NCBI RefSeq assembly: GCF_001854475.1
Contig: NZ_MNAN01000006.1
Span: 1-64,000, forward strand
Length of the DNA: 64,000 bases
Source of the DNA: Pseudoalteromonas byunsanensis
GTDB lineage: Bacteria; Pseudomonadota; Gammaproteobacteria; Enterobacterales; Alteromonadaceae
Direction: 5' to 3'
The notes below the pieces were generated by a model. It was not told where the DNA came from, ran no database searches, and was given only the letters and a program-made list of their open reading frames with translations. Shown here piece by piece: positions 47,955-57,462 of this stretch. The translations under genes and the position numbers were made by a program. Position 1 is the stretch's first letter. Each line of letters begins with the position of its first letter.

Positions 47955-48785
47955 ATGCGCCAAGCGATTATGGCAGAAATGCAGGTACAACCACAAATAG
48001 ATGTGGCTTTTGAAATTACGCGTCGAATCAACTTTATCAAACAGCGTCTGGTTTCAGCACACTGTCAGACATTAGTTTTGGGGATCAGTGGTGGTGTTGA
48101 TTCGTCTACATGTGGCAGATTATGTCAACTTGCGGTAGATGAATTAAACGCTGAGCACAATACCAACTGTTACCAGTTTATTGCAATGCGATTGCCTTAT
48201 GGTATTCAAGCTGATGAAGATGAAGCACAACTTGCATTAGATTTTATACAACCTTCTCAACGTGTTACGGTAAACATAAAGCCAGCTGTCGATGCAATGC
48301 ATGACCAAGCAATGCTGGCAATGCAAGCAACTGAGTTAGAGCTCCCCACACAAACTTCTGTGGATTTTATCAAAGGCAATGTTAAAGCTCGTCAACGTAT
48401 GGTTGCACAATATGAAATTGCAGGTTTAACGCAAGGTTTGGTTGTTGGTACAGACCATAGTGCTGAAAACATCACTGGCTTTTACACCAAATTTGGTGAT
48501 GGTGCATGTGACTTAGCACCTCTTTTTGGGTTGTCAAAACGTCAAGTACGCGCTTTAGCGGCACACTTACAGGCTCCGGTAGAACTAGTAACCAAGGCCC
48601 CTACAGCTGATCTAGAGTGTGATAGACCAGGCCTAACAGACGAAGAAGCTCTCGGCCTGAGCTATGATCAGATAGATGACTTCTTAGAAGGTAAAGAAGT
48701 GGATGATAGTGTTGCTCAAAAGTTGATCGCAATTTATCAGCGTACCCAGCATAAGCGTCAACCAATTCCGACGGTTTACGATTAA
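47955..48785 (+). CDS. nadE: Ammonia-dependent NAD synthetase
   Basis: NadE amidates nicotinate adenine dinucleotide to NAD with ammonia and ATP. The 276 residues match the ammonia-dependent form with no glutaminase domain. The ATP pyrophosphatase P-loop is [14 protein letters not shown] near 43-56. [19 protein letters not shown] and KAPTADLE are also typical. GAGGAG precedes the ATG. A hairpin follows the gene. Confidence 0.95.
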   Translation: MRQAIMAEMQVQPQIDVAFEITRRINFIKQRLVSAHCQTLVLGISGGVDSSTCGRLCQLAVDELNAEHNTNCYQFIAMRLPYGIQADEDEAQLALDFIQPSQRVTVNIKPAVDAMHDQAMLAMQATELELPTQTSVDFIKGNVKARQRMVAQYEIAGLTQGLVVGTDHSAENITGFYTKFGDGACDLAPLFGLSKRQVRALAAHLQAPVELVTKAPTADLECDRPGLTDEEALGLSYDQIDDFLEGKEVDDSVAQKLIAIYQRTQHKRQPIPTVYD

Positions 48786-48794
48786 AGTTTATTA

Positions 48795-48825
48795 GCACAG
48801 TACACGATTGATATGTGTGCTGTGC
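48795..48825 (+). terminator. Hairpin after nadE
   Basis: GCACAGTACAC (48795-48805) pairs with GTGTGCTGTGC (48815-48825), with one G-T pair and a nine-base loop, just after the stop codon. There is no T run behind it, so its terminator role is uncertain. Confidence 0.4.
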
Positions 48826-48971
48826 CATTTCCCAATGCCATTCGCTAGATTACCCCTTTAGAGACGACTCATTAATAAACTCTAAATTGTGGTGATCGAC
48901 AAACCAAAACATGACGTAGAAATTACGTTATAGTTAACTTATTGATATTTTTCAGAGGATAATTGGTCTTA

Positions 48972-49679
48972 ATGACAGCTCCTATATTAATTACTGGTGC
49001 AGGGCAGAGGATAGGCCTTGCGCTCGTTCAGCACTTTGTCGCTAGTAAGCAACCTGTCGTGATGACATACAGAACTCGGCACGAAACCATTGATGCATTA
49101 GAACAACAAGGTGTGCATTGTATACAGGTGGACTTTGATAACCCCGAATCATTGGCTACGCTCGAAATGACTATAAGATCACATTACAACGGGTTAAGAG
49201 CAATTATACATAATGCTTCTAGCTGGGATTGCGAACAGAACAATCCTGACTTTAGCCAATTGTTCGACAATATGATGCGCATCCACGCAAAAGTACCCTA
49301 TCAGCTCAATTTGGCGCTAGCAGATCTGTTACTCACTGATGATTGTGTAGCAGATATCATACATCTGACCGACTATGTTGTGGAGACAGGAAGCCCTAAA
49401 CACATCGCATACGCGGCCAGCAAAGCAGCTCTAGACAACCTAACCAAGTCTTTTGCTAGCAAGTACGCGCCGAACATAAAAGTGAATTCTATCGCACCAA
49501 GTTTGATTATTTTCAATCAACACGATACTCCCGAATATAAAGCCAAAACGCTCAAAAAGTCTCTCATGGGCATAGAGCCTGGCTGTAAGGAAATTATTAA
49601 TAGTGTTGAGTTGCTACTCAACAGTGACTACATCACGGGTCGCAGTTTGCCTGTCGATGGTGGACGTCACCTCAAATAA
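48972..49679 (+). CDS. folM: Dihydromonapterin reductase FolM-like SDR
   Basis: A short-chain dehydrogenase that probably reduces 7,8-dihydromonapterin to tetrahydromonapterin, and weakly dihydrofolate. It has 235 residues with the NADP site [14 protein letters not shown] near 5-18, HNASSWD, and the catalytic YAASKAAL. The [14 protein letters not shown] terminus fits FolM. The ATG is used here; a TTG three codons earlier has a closer ribosome site (AGAGGA) and could be the real start. The assignment is strengthened by folE and folX following with 11 and 9 bases between genes. Confidence 0.85.
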   Translation: MTAPILITGAGQRIGLALVQHFVASKQPVVMTYRTRHETIDALEQQGVHCIQVDFDNPESLATLEMTIRSHYNGLRAIIHNASSWDCEQNNPDFSQLFDNMMRIHAKVPYQLNLALADLLLTDDCVADIIHLTDYVVETGSPKHIAYAASKAALDNLTKSFASKYAPNIKVNSIAPSLIIFNQHDTPEYKAKTLKKSLMGIEPGCKEIINSVELLLNSDYITGRSLPVDGGRHLK

Positions 49680-49690
49680 AAGAGAACATT

Positions 49691-50245
49691 ATGCACGACA
49701 ATTTAAAAGACAGTTATAAGCAAATCATTGAAGCTGTGGGAGAAGACAGTAACCGTGAAGGGTTGCTAGAAACACCAAAGCGTGCCGCAAAAGCAATGGA
49801 GTACCTAACCAAAGGGTATCGTGAAACACTAGAAGACATCACCAATAATGCAGTTTTCACATCTGATGCAGATGATATGGTATTGATTCAAGATATTGAG
49901 CTGTATTCTATGTGCGAGCATCACCTGCTGCCTTTTGTTGGGCGTTGCCACATTGCCTACATTCCAAATGGCAAGGTGTTGGGCTTATCTAAATTTGCGC
50001 GTATTGTCGATATGTTTGCACGCCGATTTCAAATCCAAGAACAGCTTACGCATCAAATCGCTAAAGCCGTCGAGCAAGTTACTCAAGCAAAAGGCGTTGG
50101 TGTTATTGTAGAAGCAAAGCATATGTGTATGATGATGCGAGGTGTTGAAAAACAGAACTCACAGATGCGCACCTCTGTAATGCTAGGCAACTTCAGAGAA
50201 GATCCCAAAACACGCAATGAGTTTATGCAACTGGTAAAAAACTAA
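49691..50245 (+). CDS. folE: GTP cyclohydrolase I
   Basis: FolE converts GTP to 7,8-dihydroneopterin triphosphate, the first step of folate and pterin synthesis. The 184 residues contain the zinc site with Cys and His in [12 protein letters not shown], the GTP-binding [11 protein letters not shown], and a second zinc Cys in [11 protein letters not shown]. Zinc-dependent type IA is therefore expected. It lies inside folM-folE-folX. Confidence 0.96.
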   Translation: MHDNLKDSYKQIIEAVGEDSNREGLLETPKRAAKAMEYLTKGYRETLEDITNNAVFTSDADDMVLIQDIELYSMCEHHLLPFVGRCHIAYIPNGKVLGLSKFARIVDMFARRFQIQEQLTHQIAKAVEQVTQAKGVGVIVEAKHMCMMMRGVEKQNSQMRTSVMLGNFREDPKTRNEFMQLVKN

Positions 50246-50254
50246 GGACAGGCT

Positions 50255-50614
50255 ATGCAAAATGCCATTATCAATATTACTAACTTGCGACTGCGAACGT
50301 TCATTGGCTTTAACCCTGATGAACGTGAGAAAAAGCAAGATGTGGTGTTGAACATTGAAATTCATTACCCGGCGGATACGGAATGTATTAACCATGATGA
50401 AGTTGACCATGCTTTAAATTACAAGACCGTCACTAAAGCAGTTATCAAACTCGTGGAAGATGGCCATTTTTTGTTGTTAGAAAAGCTTGTTGCCGATGTG
50501 TTGAGTGAGTGCCACCGCCATCACAGTGTCACCTACGCAAAAGTAAAAGTGGATAAACCACACGCTCTGCGCTTTGCTGACTCGGTCTCTTTAACTCTTG
50601 ATTGGCATAAATGA
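50255..50614 (+). CDS. folX: Dihydroneopterin triphosphate 2'-epimerase FolX
   Basis: The 119-residue protein is of the FolB/FolX family. It starts with NAIINITNLRLRTFIGFNPDEREKKQDV-like sequence. Its location with folM and folE and the FolX-like TFIGFNPDERE pattern favour the epimerase that makes dihydromonapterin triphosphate over the aldolase FolB. It ends four bases before the convergent yqaA-like gene. Confidence 0.87.
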   Translation: MQNAIINITNLRLRTFIGFNPDEREKKQDVVLNIEIHYPADTECINHDEVDHALNYKTVTKAVIKLVEDGHFLLLEKLVADVLSECHRHHSVTYAKVKVDKPHALRFADSVSLTLDWHK

Positions 50615-50618
50615 GCAG

Positions 50619-51056
50619 CTAAAACAGCTGCTCTACCCCAACAGCCAGTACTATCACCACTGCATAGCGTAAGCCTTTACCAACCAAGACTAGGGGAATA
50701 AATAACCTTTTTGGCACTTTGAATACCCCTGCAAGTAAGGTAAGTGGATCGCCAATCACAGGGACCCAAGCAAACAATAAACTGTAAGTGCCGTAACGAG
50801 CGAAGTGCAACCTCGCCTGACTGAGCTGATGTGATGACACCGGAAACCATTTAGCATTTTCAAAACGAACTAGGTTAATACCCAACCAATAATTAATACA
50901 GCTCCCCAGCACATTGCCCAGTGTGGCAACAATCCACAGCACCACTAATTGTACGTTCTCAGTCATAGCTAGCCCTGATAACAACACTTCGGAGGAGCCT
51001 GGCAACAACGTTGCAGAACTAACCGCTGAGATAAATAATCCACTGTAAATCCACAT
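50619..51056 (-). CDS. YqaA-type membrane protein (DedA/SNARE-associated family)
   Basis: The 145 residues contain about four membrane helices. LLPGSSEVLLSGLAM, GNVLGSCINYWLG and WVPVIGDPLTLLAGVFKVP match the DedA superfamily of small lipid-scramblase-like or transporter-like proteins. The precise function is unknown. It stands alone and convergent with folX. Confidence 0.82.
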   Translation of the reverse strand: MWIYSGLFISAVSSATLLPGSSEVLLSGLAMTENVQLVVLWIVATLGNVLGSCINYWLGINLVRFENAKWFPVSSHQLSQARLHFARYGTYSLLFAWVPVIGDPLTLLAGVFKVPKRLFIPLVLVGKGLRYAVVIVLAVGVEQLF

Positions 51057-51134
51057 AATTTCTACTACCTACAACGAAATATAGTTATGCTAATGACATA
51101 AACTAAAGACTCACAGTTCTAAAGGAAGGCACTA

Positions 51135-51644
51135 ATGACAAACAAGGTTCATAAACTCTTAATTGCAACAGCCGTACTTGCTAGTATGTCGGGTTGCGTC
51201 TCTTCGCACACAGCCCCATCTAATGATAAAGGCTATGAAACATATATCGCGCAGGGCGAACAATTTAAACATAATCGCTTTATCAGCACCCAAGGTGAAA
51301 CTATAGAGCTCAATGGTACTCGTAAGTTAGTTATCTTATTTGCAACCTGGTGCAGTGACTCTCAACGCGCATTAAAAGAAATAAAAGCCTCTGCGTTGGT
51401 CACAGACCCAACTTTACAGATCATTGCTATTGGTCGCAATGAAGATAAAGAAACGTTGGATAAGTTTAACGAAGAGTATCAGCTTCCGTTTCCATTAGTC
51501 GCCGACCCTGAGCGAGAAATATATAGCCACTATGCCAATGCCGGTATCCCAAGGCTGATTTTATTAGATGAGAATAATCTAGTGGTAAACACACTGATAG
51601 GTGAAGAACCCACCATCGTTGATAAGTTGGTATGGAATAAGTAA
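51135..51644 (+). CDS. TlpA-like thioredoxin-fold lipoprotein with one active-site Cys
   Basis: The 169-residue lipoprotein has a signal peptide ending in the lipobox MSGC (Cys21). The rest looks like a TlpA/ResA thioredoxin fold: LVILFATWCSDSQ near 67-79, a cis-Pro stretch in AGIPRLILLDE, and a closing strand. The usual CxxC is CSDS, so the resolving cysteine is missing. A plain disulfide reductase is then unlikely; a monothiol or peroxiredoxin-like role is possible. It is followed by a strong shared terminator. Confidence 0.78.
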   Translation: MTNKVHKLLIATAVLASMSGCVSSHTAPSNDKGYETYIAQGEQFKHNRFISTQGETIELNGTRKLVILFATWCSDSQRALKEIKASALVTDPTLQIIAIGRNEDKETLDKFNEEYQLPFPLVADPEREIYSHYANAGIPRLILLDENNLVVNTLIGEEPTIVDKLVWNK

Positions 51645-51664
51645 TTAACCTGCTTGTTAAAACA

Positions 51665-51694
51665 AAAACGCCAGTCATTTGACTGGCGTTTTTA
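51665..51694. terminator. Bidirectional terminator, lipoprotein / subtilase
   Basis: AAAACGCCAGTC / GACTGGCGTTTT (51665-51676 and 51681-51692) with an ATTT loop and T or A runs on each side lies between two convergent genes. Confidence 0.92.
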
Positions 51695-51710
51695 GTTTAA
51701 AGCTCAATGC

Positions 51711-54700
51711 TTACTTTTGTTTACGACGACGTAGCGCAGCAAACGGAGCAGCTAGAAGCATTAACCAAGCTAGTGAACCTGAAGAGCTCTTCTTAGGCTC
51801 AACAACTTCCACAACCGGCTGTTCAGCTTCAGTATCAACAACGTTTGTGATGTTTACAACGATTTCTGCAGGCTCTGAGAGATTACCCATTACATCGATT
51901 GCATTAACAATAAGCTTCGCTTCATTGTTACCCGCTTCAAAGTCTAAAAGCTCACCATTAGCAACAACAATCTCACCTGCTGCATTGACAGACAAGCCAG
52001 CATGAGTCGAAGACTTCAAGTAGAATTCTGAAACATCTAGCGTATTTTCTACTTCTTCAGTTGTTAGAGTTGCGATCACAGTGCCTGTTGCAGTGTTTTC
52101 AGCAACGCTCACTTCAACGCCGTTTAGTACTGGCGCATCAAATGGCATAGGGTTGTTCAATACATCATTTGAGACCAGAACTACATCACCAGATAAATCA
52201 CCATTTGCAAGCACAAATGGTGCGTTAGCACTAACATATGCTTTAGCGCCTGGCGCCAATGTTTCAATCACTTCGCCTTGTTCATCAACAAGCTCTGCAA
52301 ATGACGAAGAGAAAGTAGCTGAACCAGTTAATTGATCAACCTGATCATAAACACCGCCGATGCTAGCAGAACCAGTTCTTATATCAAAGGCAATGGTTTT
52401 ACCCAGATCGTCTGCGCTTAAGCCAATATTATCGGCACAACCTGCAAATGTAACCGTGTTTGAACCACTTTCATGGTACATACCAGAATATGAAGGCTCT
52501 CCCCAAGATACTTCGCCTGCAACTATAGGATAGATAGTTGTAAGGGCACGACCTACTATCGAGTCTACATCAAATGTTTGCTCAACTAGGTAATCTGCCT
52601 CACCATCTTCGTTGATATCAAGATACATTTCATACCCAAGTTGAATTAGGTGTGCAATATCATCACGGAATACCATTGACGATGTAAACAGTAGCTCAGA
52701 CTTACAGTACGATATGCCTCCATATACATTGAAAGACGCACCAACTAAGTTAGTAGCTTTTTCTTCACTAGATTCGGCATCTCGTTTAGCAACAAGCTGC
52801 TCGGCCATTGGAGTGAACTCTTTGCTGCTGTTATTCTGTGCCGTTACACGAACTTGACCATCAACCAATTCGTAGCCCAGCTCTATACCTGTGCTAGCTT
52901 TTGGCAATGCATGGTAAACCAAGTGAAGGTCATGGTCCCCGTCAGTTGAAGGGTCATCAAATACCAACGCACCATCAAACTCAGAAAGTGTTAAGCCTGG
53001 GCTACGTTTAGCTAAGCCAGCTGAATCCAATGGGTTTTCAAGGCTCCACTCTGGTAACTTGCTTGCATCAATGCTCAGTTTCACATCAAACTCAATTGTT
53101 TGACCTGCTGGCACTGTTACCGACTCTGGGATAGTCCAGCTAATTGCACCTGTCTGCTCATCATTTGCATAGCGCGCTTCAGTTCTTAAGTTATAAGTCT
53201 TCTCTTCAGATGAGAAGTTCTTCAATGTTACGGTCTTAGAATATTCTTCTACGCCGTTAACTTTAACTAAGCCAAATGATAATGCAGCTTGATTTGTATC
53301 AAATTTTTCCTCGTATACCCAAGCAGCCACAGGTGAATTTACAGCTTTTTCTACGTCTACTAAACCAGCACCAATTCGGCTTATAGGAGCAAGCTCAGCA
53401 TCAGGGTCTGCAGTCACGCCAACATTGGTGACGTTCAAATTAGCCGTGTTCATTAACGTTGCTTTGATTTCATATGCATTACGCTCTGGTAGCGCCTCTC
53501 TTACAAGAGCCACAGCACCGGCTGTCATTGGACCTGAGAAAGAAGTACCCGTTGCAGGCGCAAGCTGATCTTGAGTGCCTGTTGCAGCTACCATGATATT
53601 TTTACCAGGTGCCGTAATTTCAGGCTTCAACAAGCCATCAGCAGATGGACCACGAGATGTGAAACCAGCCACAGCACCTGCTAAATTAAACATTTCATTT
53701 TTTATGGAATATGTAGCAACACCGCTAGCTAGCTGTTCTTTTAACTTATTACCAGCCGCAAGAGTAATACCAACCGCTTGGATAGTTACTTGATCTGTTG
53801 AACCACCCATAGAAGTCGGGCCATCAGGAGAGTTATTTGCAATAAGTACAAATGCAGCGCCTTTCTCTTGCGCTCTAATCACTTTTTCAGTGAAGTAACA
53901 AGTACCACGGTCAATTAAGACTGCTTTGCCAGTAAAGTCAACATCATCACCAAAAGCAACACATGCATCTCGGTTCTCTTCTGGATAAACAAGCGGTGCA
54001 ATTTCATTGTTTATTTCATAAGCGCCACCAGCTCCCCAGCTCGCATTGACAGCCTCAGCCTCATCGCCTGCGATCGTTGCTGAAACAACACCCTCTTCGA
54101 TTGTTGGGTGCTTCATTGCGCCAACAGAAAGTGCGTTTGGTGTTGTACTTGGTCCACCAACAATAAATGGGAAGTCGCCATCGTTACCAGCAGAGATAAC
54201 CATGTTAACACCTAAATTTCCAGCTCTTTGGATCAAATACTGAGTACCAGAAAGCGTGTACGTGCTACCATAAATCCCACCTAATGACATATTGATCACG
54301 TCAACACGGTCACTAATATCACCGTCACCATTAGGGTCCATCGCCGCTTCTAGTGCAGCCGCTTGTGCCGCATAAGGACATCCGCCACCACATACAGAGT
54401 AAACATATAACTCAACATCAGGTGCAATCCCCGTTACTGAGTGAGATACTGACGTACCGTGGCCTGTAGGATTGCCTGTAGCTGGCCCAGTTGAAGGGTC
54501 ATTTTCAATCGGGTCGGCGTCATCACGCATATAGTCATAACCACCTATAACTTGGCCTTGTGGCCAAGAAACACTTGTAGGGTCTTCTTGAGCTGCTTGA
54601 TACGCTTCAAGTGTACCTGCACCACCAAATATAGCGTGCGTATAGTCAATACCCGTGTCTAACACGGCAACCTTTTGGCCCATACCCGTTGCGACACCGC

Positions 54701-55184
54701 CAGTTCTTAGCTGCGTTGCCTCGATATAATCTGACGACTCCTCAATATGAAGTTCAGAGTCAAACATAGGTAGCACTTTCGCTACTCGCGGGTCATTTCG
54801 TAACTTGTCGATTGCTACTTCAGATGCCTCAACAATTAACGTTGGAGCCAATACTTTAGTTTTGCCGACAACTTTTGCATTGATGTCAAACTTGCTTAAT
54901 TCAACTGCAACTTCGCCTTGCAACTGTTCGATTTTAGCAATAGATGCGCGTTCATCACCGCGGCGATAAGTGCCTTGTGCAAATAAATCCGCTGTTGTCG
55001 TTGTTTTTAAAACAACCATGTACCCTGCAGGTTCTTGTTTTAGCTTATCGCTAGCGCTTGCCTCCATAGGCGCAAAGTTTAACTGCTTTTGAAATTGCGT
55101 AGCTGTTTGTGCAGAGGTTGCTGCGGATAGCAATACGCTACCTACTGCGGCTGCAATCGCAGTCTTTTTAATCATATTAGACAT
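51711..55184 (-). CDS. Large secreted subtilisin-like serine protease (S8) with GlyGly-CTERM-like tail
   Basis: An exported endopeptidase of 1157 residues. In order: signal peptide (1-25), inhibitor I9-like propeptide (about 50-145), S8 catalytic domain with Asp in VAVLDTGIDYTH, His in GHGTSVSHSV and Ser in GTSFSGPMTAG, a protease-associated insert (about 395-500), fibronectin-like and beta-rich regions, a cadherin-like domain (about 1030-1115), and a C-terminal sorting signal. That last part reads SSSGSLAWLMLL, a hydrophobic helix and RRRK, as in GlyGly-CTERM proteins cut by rhombosortase. AGGGGA precedes the ATG. No secretion genes are adjacent. Confidence 0.92.
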   Translation of the reverse strand: MSNMIKKTAIAAAVGSVLLSAATSAQTATQFQKQLNFAPMEASASDKLKQEPAGYMVVLKTTTTADLFAQGTYRRGDERASIAKIEQLQGEVAVELSKFDINAKVVGKTKVLAPTLIVEASEVAIDKLRNDPRVAKVLPMFDSELHIEESSDYIEATQLRTGGVATGMGQKVAVLDTGIDYTHAIFGGAGTLEAYQAAQEDPTSVSWPQGQVIGGYDYMRDDADPIENDPSTGPATGNPTGHGTSVSHSVTGIAPDVELYVYSVCGGGCPYAAQAAALEAAMDPNGDGDISDRVDVINMSLGGIYGSTYTLSGTQYLIQRAGNLGVNMVISAGNDGDFPFIVGGPSTTPNALSVGAMKHPTIEEGVVSATIAGDEAEAVNASWGAGGAYEINNEIAPLVYPEENRDACVAFGDDVDFTGKAVLIDRGTCYFTEKVIRAQEKGAAFVLIANNSPDGPTSMGGSTDQVTIQAVGITLAAGNKLKEQLASGVATYSIKNEMFNLAGAVAGFTSRGPSADGLLKPEITAPGKNIMVAATGTQDQLAPATGTSFSGPMTAGAVALVREALPERNAYEIKATLMNTANLNVTNVGVTADPDAELAPISRIGAGLVDVEKAVNSPVAAWVYEEKFDTNQAALSFGLVKVNGVEEYSKTVTLKNFSSEEKTYNLRTEARYANDEQTGAISWTIPESVTVPAGQTIEFDVKLSIDASKLPEWSLENPLDSAGLAKRSPGLTLSEFDGALVFDDPSTDGDHDLHLVYHALPKASTGIELGYELVDGQVRVTAQNNSSKEFTPMAEQLVAKRDAESSEEKATNLVGASFNVYGGISYCKSELLFTSSMVFRDDIAHLIQLGYEMYLDINEDGEADYLVEQTFDVDSIVGRALTTIYPIVAGEVSWGEPSYSGMYHESGSNTVTFAGCADNIGLSADDLGKTIAFDIRTGSASIGGVYDQVDQLTGSATFSSSFAELVDEQGEVIETLAPGAKAYVSANAPFVLANGDLSGDVVLVSNDVLNNPMPFDAPVLNGVEVSVAENTATGTVIATLTTEEVENTLDVSEFYLKSSTHAGLSVNAAGEIVVANGELLDFEAGNNEAKLIVNAIDVMGNLSEPAEIVVNITNVVDTEAEQPVVEVVEPKKSSSGSLAWLMLLAAPFAALRRRKQK

Positions 55185-55526
55185 GTTTTCCCCTAGGACT
55201 TGTTGTTTAATTATGTGTTGCTATATTTTTAAAAGCGAATGGACATTTAATATAATGTAAATGTGCAGGTACAAGCAACACACTAAAGACACAAATATTG
55301 TACTCCGTTCACAAAACCAAAATAATAATAATCAACACGTTGTTTTTAATGGCTTTTATTTTGTAAAAAAAAGTAAATATGACGTCAACCTGTCACAAAG
55401 TACATATATTTGGTAAAGCAAGTGCATCCCATATTTAACACTATTACATCAATACCGCATTACACTTGCCTTGATAGCTTTTTTCCGTAACACTGGACTG
55501 AGATACATTATTAATGGAGTAAGTAA
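55185..55526. promoter_or_regulatory. Divergent intergenic region, subtilase / cytochrome c'
   Basis: No gene is seen in these 342 bases. On the minus strand, TTGCTT (complement of 55273-55278) and TATATT (complement of 55249-55254), 18 bases apart, make a plausible subtilase promoter. Two nested inverted repeats cover it: TGTGTTGCT / AGCAACACA (55214-55222 and 55274-55282) and ACATTTA / TAAATGT (55243-55249 and 55258-55264). The half nearer cytochrome c' is AT-rich without a clear motif. Confidence 0.4.
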
Positions 55527-55976
55527 GTGAAAAAGCTACTAATACTAGCCGTTGCGTTGGCAGGGTTTACGACGACAAGTCAGGCGAATACCCTATTCGA
55601 AGCTAAAGAAGACGCGATTGAATACCGTAAAGCGGCATTTCAACTGATCCGCTATCAGATTGGTGATATGGGCGACATGATGAAGGGCAAGGTTCCTTTT
55701 GATGCTAAGCGCTTCGCTGAACGAGCCAATAATGCAGCTCAACTTTCAGCCATGCCGTGGGAAGCCTTTATCGAGGGTTCTGACAAAGGCGACACTGATG
55801 CATTACCTGCAATTTGGTCTGACCGTGAAACATTTGATAAAAAAGCACAGGCCTTTGCGCAATACGCTCAAGAACTCGCCGTTGCGGCAAGCTCTGGCGA
55901 TAAGAAAGTTATTGGCCCGGCATTTAAAAACTGGGCCAAAGGCTGTAAAGATTGCCACAAGTCTTTCAAAGACTAG
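55527..55976 (+). CDS. Cytochrome c' (class II c-type cytochrome)
   Basis: A periplasmic heme protein of 149 residues. The signal peptide (1-20, ending SQAN) precedes a four-helix bundle, and the heme motif is CKDCH at the C terminus (GCKDCHKSFKD). This arrangement is diagnostic of cytochrome c' / c-556 type proteins, which bind NO or transfer electrons. A cytochrome b561 gene converges on it, a common pairing. A 10-base-pair hairpin separates them. Confidence 0.92.
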   Translation: MKKLLILAVALAGFTTTSQANTLFEAKEDAIEYRKAAFQLIRYQIGDMGDMMKGKVPFDAKRFAERANNAAQLSAMPWEAFIEGSDKGDTDALPAIWSDRETFDKKAQAFAQYAQELAVAASSGDKKVIGPAFKNWAKGCKDCHKSFKD

Positions 55977-55990
55977 AGCATACCAAATAA

Positions 55991-56015
55991 GACCTAAACT
56001 AACTTAGTTTAGGTC
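55991..56015. terminator. Hairpin between cytochrome c' and b561
   Basis: GACCTAAACT (55991-56000) and AGTTTAGGTC (56006-56015) pair perfectly around a five-base loop between convergent genes. The T tail is weak. Confidence 0.55.
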
Positions 56016-56023
56016 TATACTTG

Positions 56024-56665
56024 CTAACCCAATAAAGCCTGCAAAGGTTGCATACCCCAAGCACCTAAAATCACAATCGAAAACAACACAAATATAATAT
56101 ATGCCAACTTGCCCGAGCGCATTTTCGGTGTAGTTACCACGCCTTTTTCTTTACCTGTCAGCAGAGTTTTCACTAAGTTCTTACCTTTAATGCGATAAAC
56201 AACAATCGCTAAAACATGAAGCGCGATAGCTATCAATAGTATTTCAAAATTTTCATGATGAAGATCACTTGCAACCTCGCTCCATGATGAAGGCACATAC
56301 GCCACCAGCGGGCCCTCAACAAGAATATCATCGGTGCTCATTAAACCACTGATCAGTTGGATGAATATCAATACGAAAAACAACAGCACCATGTAACTAC
56401 CCGCGGGGTTGTGGCCAACCTCCGAGTCATTAGAGCACATGGCTCTCAATGCAGACTTAGGCGAGTGAAACAACGCACTAAACCTTGCTGTGTCACTTCC
56501 AATAATCCCCCAAACAACTCGCGCTAGCATTAACGCAAGTAACAAATAGCCAGTAATAAAATGCGCCTCTAAATATCCTTCTTCACCCGTTACATAAAGT
56601 ACCGCTATTGCCAATACCAGTAGCCAGTGAAAACCTCGTATAAATCCATCCCATACTTTTGTCAT
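56024..56665 (-). CDS. Cytochrome b561-family protein
   Basis: The 213-residue inner-membrane protein has four main helices with likely heme-ligating histidines: GFHWLLVLA (about His14), EAHFITGYLL (about His35), and LHVLAIVVY in the third or fourth helix. Members move electrons from quinols or as subunits to periplasmic cytochromes. The neighbour cytochrome c' is a plausible partner, though it is transcribed from the other strand. Confidence 0.88.
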   Translation of the reverse strand: MTKVWDGFIRGFHWLLVLAIAVLYVTGEEGYLEAHFITGYLLLALMLARVVWGIIGSDTARFSALFHSPKSALRAMCSNDSEVGHNPAGSYMVLLFFVLIFIQLISGLMSTDDILVEGPLVAYVPSSWSEVASDLHHENFEILLIAIALHVLAIVVYRIKGKNLVKTLLTGKEKGVVTTPKMRSGKLAYIIFVLFSIVILGAWGMQPLQALLG

Positions 56666-56937
56666 TTATATCTCTCCAACCTAAAACCAGAAGCACTCTA
56701 TCGTTTGAATAATAATGAACAATATCAAATTCGGATTATAAAGGCAGATAGAAGCGATTAATACGCTTTGTCGAAGAGCTCAACTCAACAATCTTTTACA
56801 GTCATTTTCTATCAACCTCAGAGCTACATGGTTTGCTATAGTCACACAATGATAAGAAATAACGAGTAGAGATCTAATTCGATAGTTTTACGTAAACATG
56901 TTAGCTTTTCTTTTATCACTTCACAGGATCCCAAGCT

Positions 56938-57420
56938 ATGCACCCATTTTATCAACTTTCAGCCACCACATTAAAAGGACGGTTGTTTGACTTTAAAGAA
57001 TTAAAAGGCAAGGTTGTATTAGTTGTTAATACTGCCAGCCTGTGTGGCTTAACACCTCAATACGAAGGACTCCAAGCCTTACATGAGAAATACAAAGGGC
57101 AAGGCTTGGTCATCATCGGTTTTCCATGTAATCAGTTCGCAGGGCAAGAACCGGGAGATGCAAAACAAATAGAGCAAGGCTGCCTAGTAAACTATGGCGT
57201 TGATTTTATGATGATGGAAAAAGTCGACGTAAATGGTGATACCACTCACCCTGTCTATAAGTATCTCAAAGATGCTTTGCCGGGGCTGTTTGGAAAGCGT
57301 ATCAAATGGAATTTTAGTAAATTTCTAATAGCTCGCGATGGGAAGCCACTAAAACGTTTTGCGCCTACGACAAAACCTCAGAAACTCACTCATTCAATCG
57401 TAAGCGCTCTGAACGAATAA
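56938..57420 (+). CDS. Glutathione peroxidase family protein
   Basis: A thiol peroxidase of 160 residues. The catalytic Cys is in NTASLCGLTPQY near 36, with Gln in FPCNQFAGQEPG and Trp in IKWNFSKFL. Bacterial members of this form usually draw on thioredoxin rather than glutathione. It protects against hydroperoxides in the cytoplasm (no signal peptide is seen). A terminator follows. Confidence 0.92.
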   Translation: MHPFYQLSATTLKGRLFDFKELKGKVVLVVNTASLCGLTPQYEGLQALHEKYKGQGLVIIGFPCNQFAGQEPGDAKQIEQGCLVNYGVDFMMMEKVDVNGDTTHPVYKYLKDALPGLFGKRIKWNFSKFLIARDGKPLKRFAPTTKPQKLTHSIVSALNE

Positions 57421-57434
57421 ATATTTTTAGCATT

Positions 57435-57460
57435 AAAAAGGAGGCCAAAGCCTCCTTTTT
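57435..57460. terminator. Bidirectional terminator after glutathione peroxidase
   Basis: AAAAAGGAGGC / GCCTCCTTTTT (57435-57445 and 57450-57460) with a CAAA loop has A and T runs on both sides. It serves the peroxidase gene and the small convergent gene. Confidence 0.92.
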
Positions 57461-57462
57461 AA

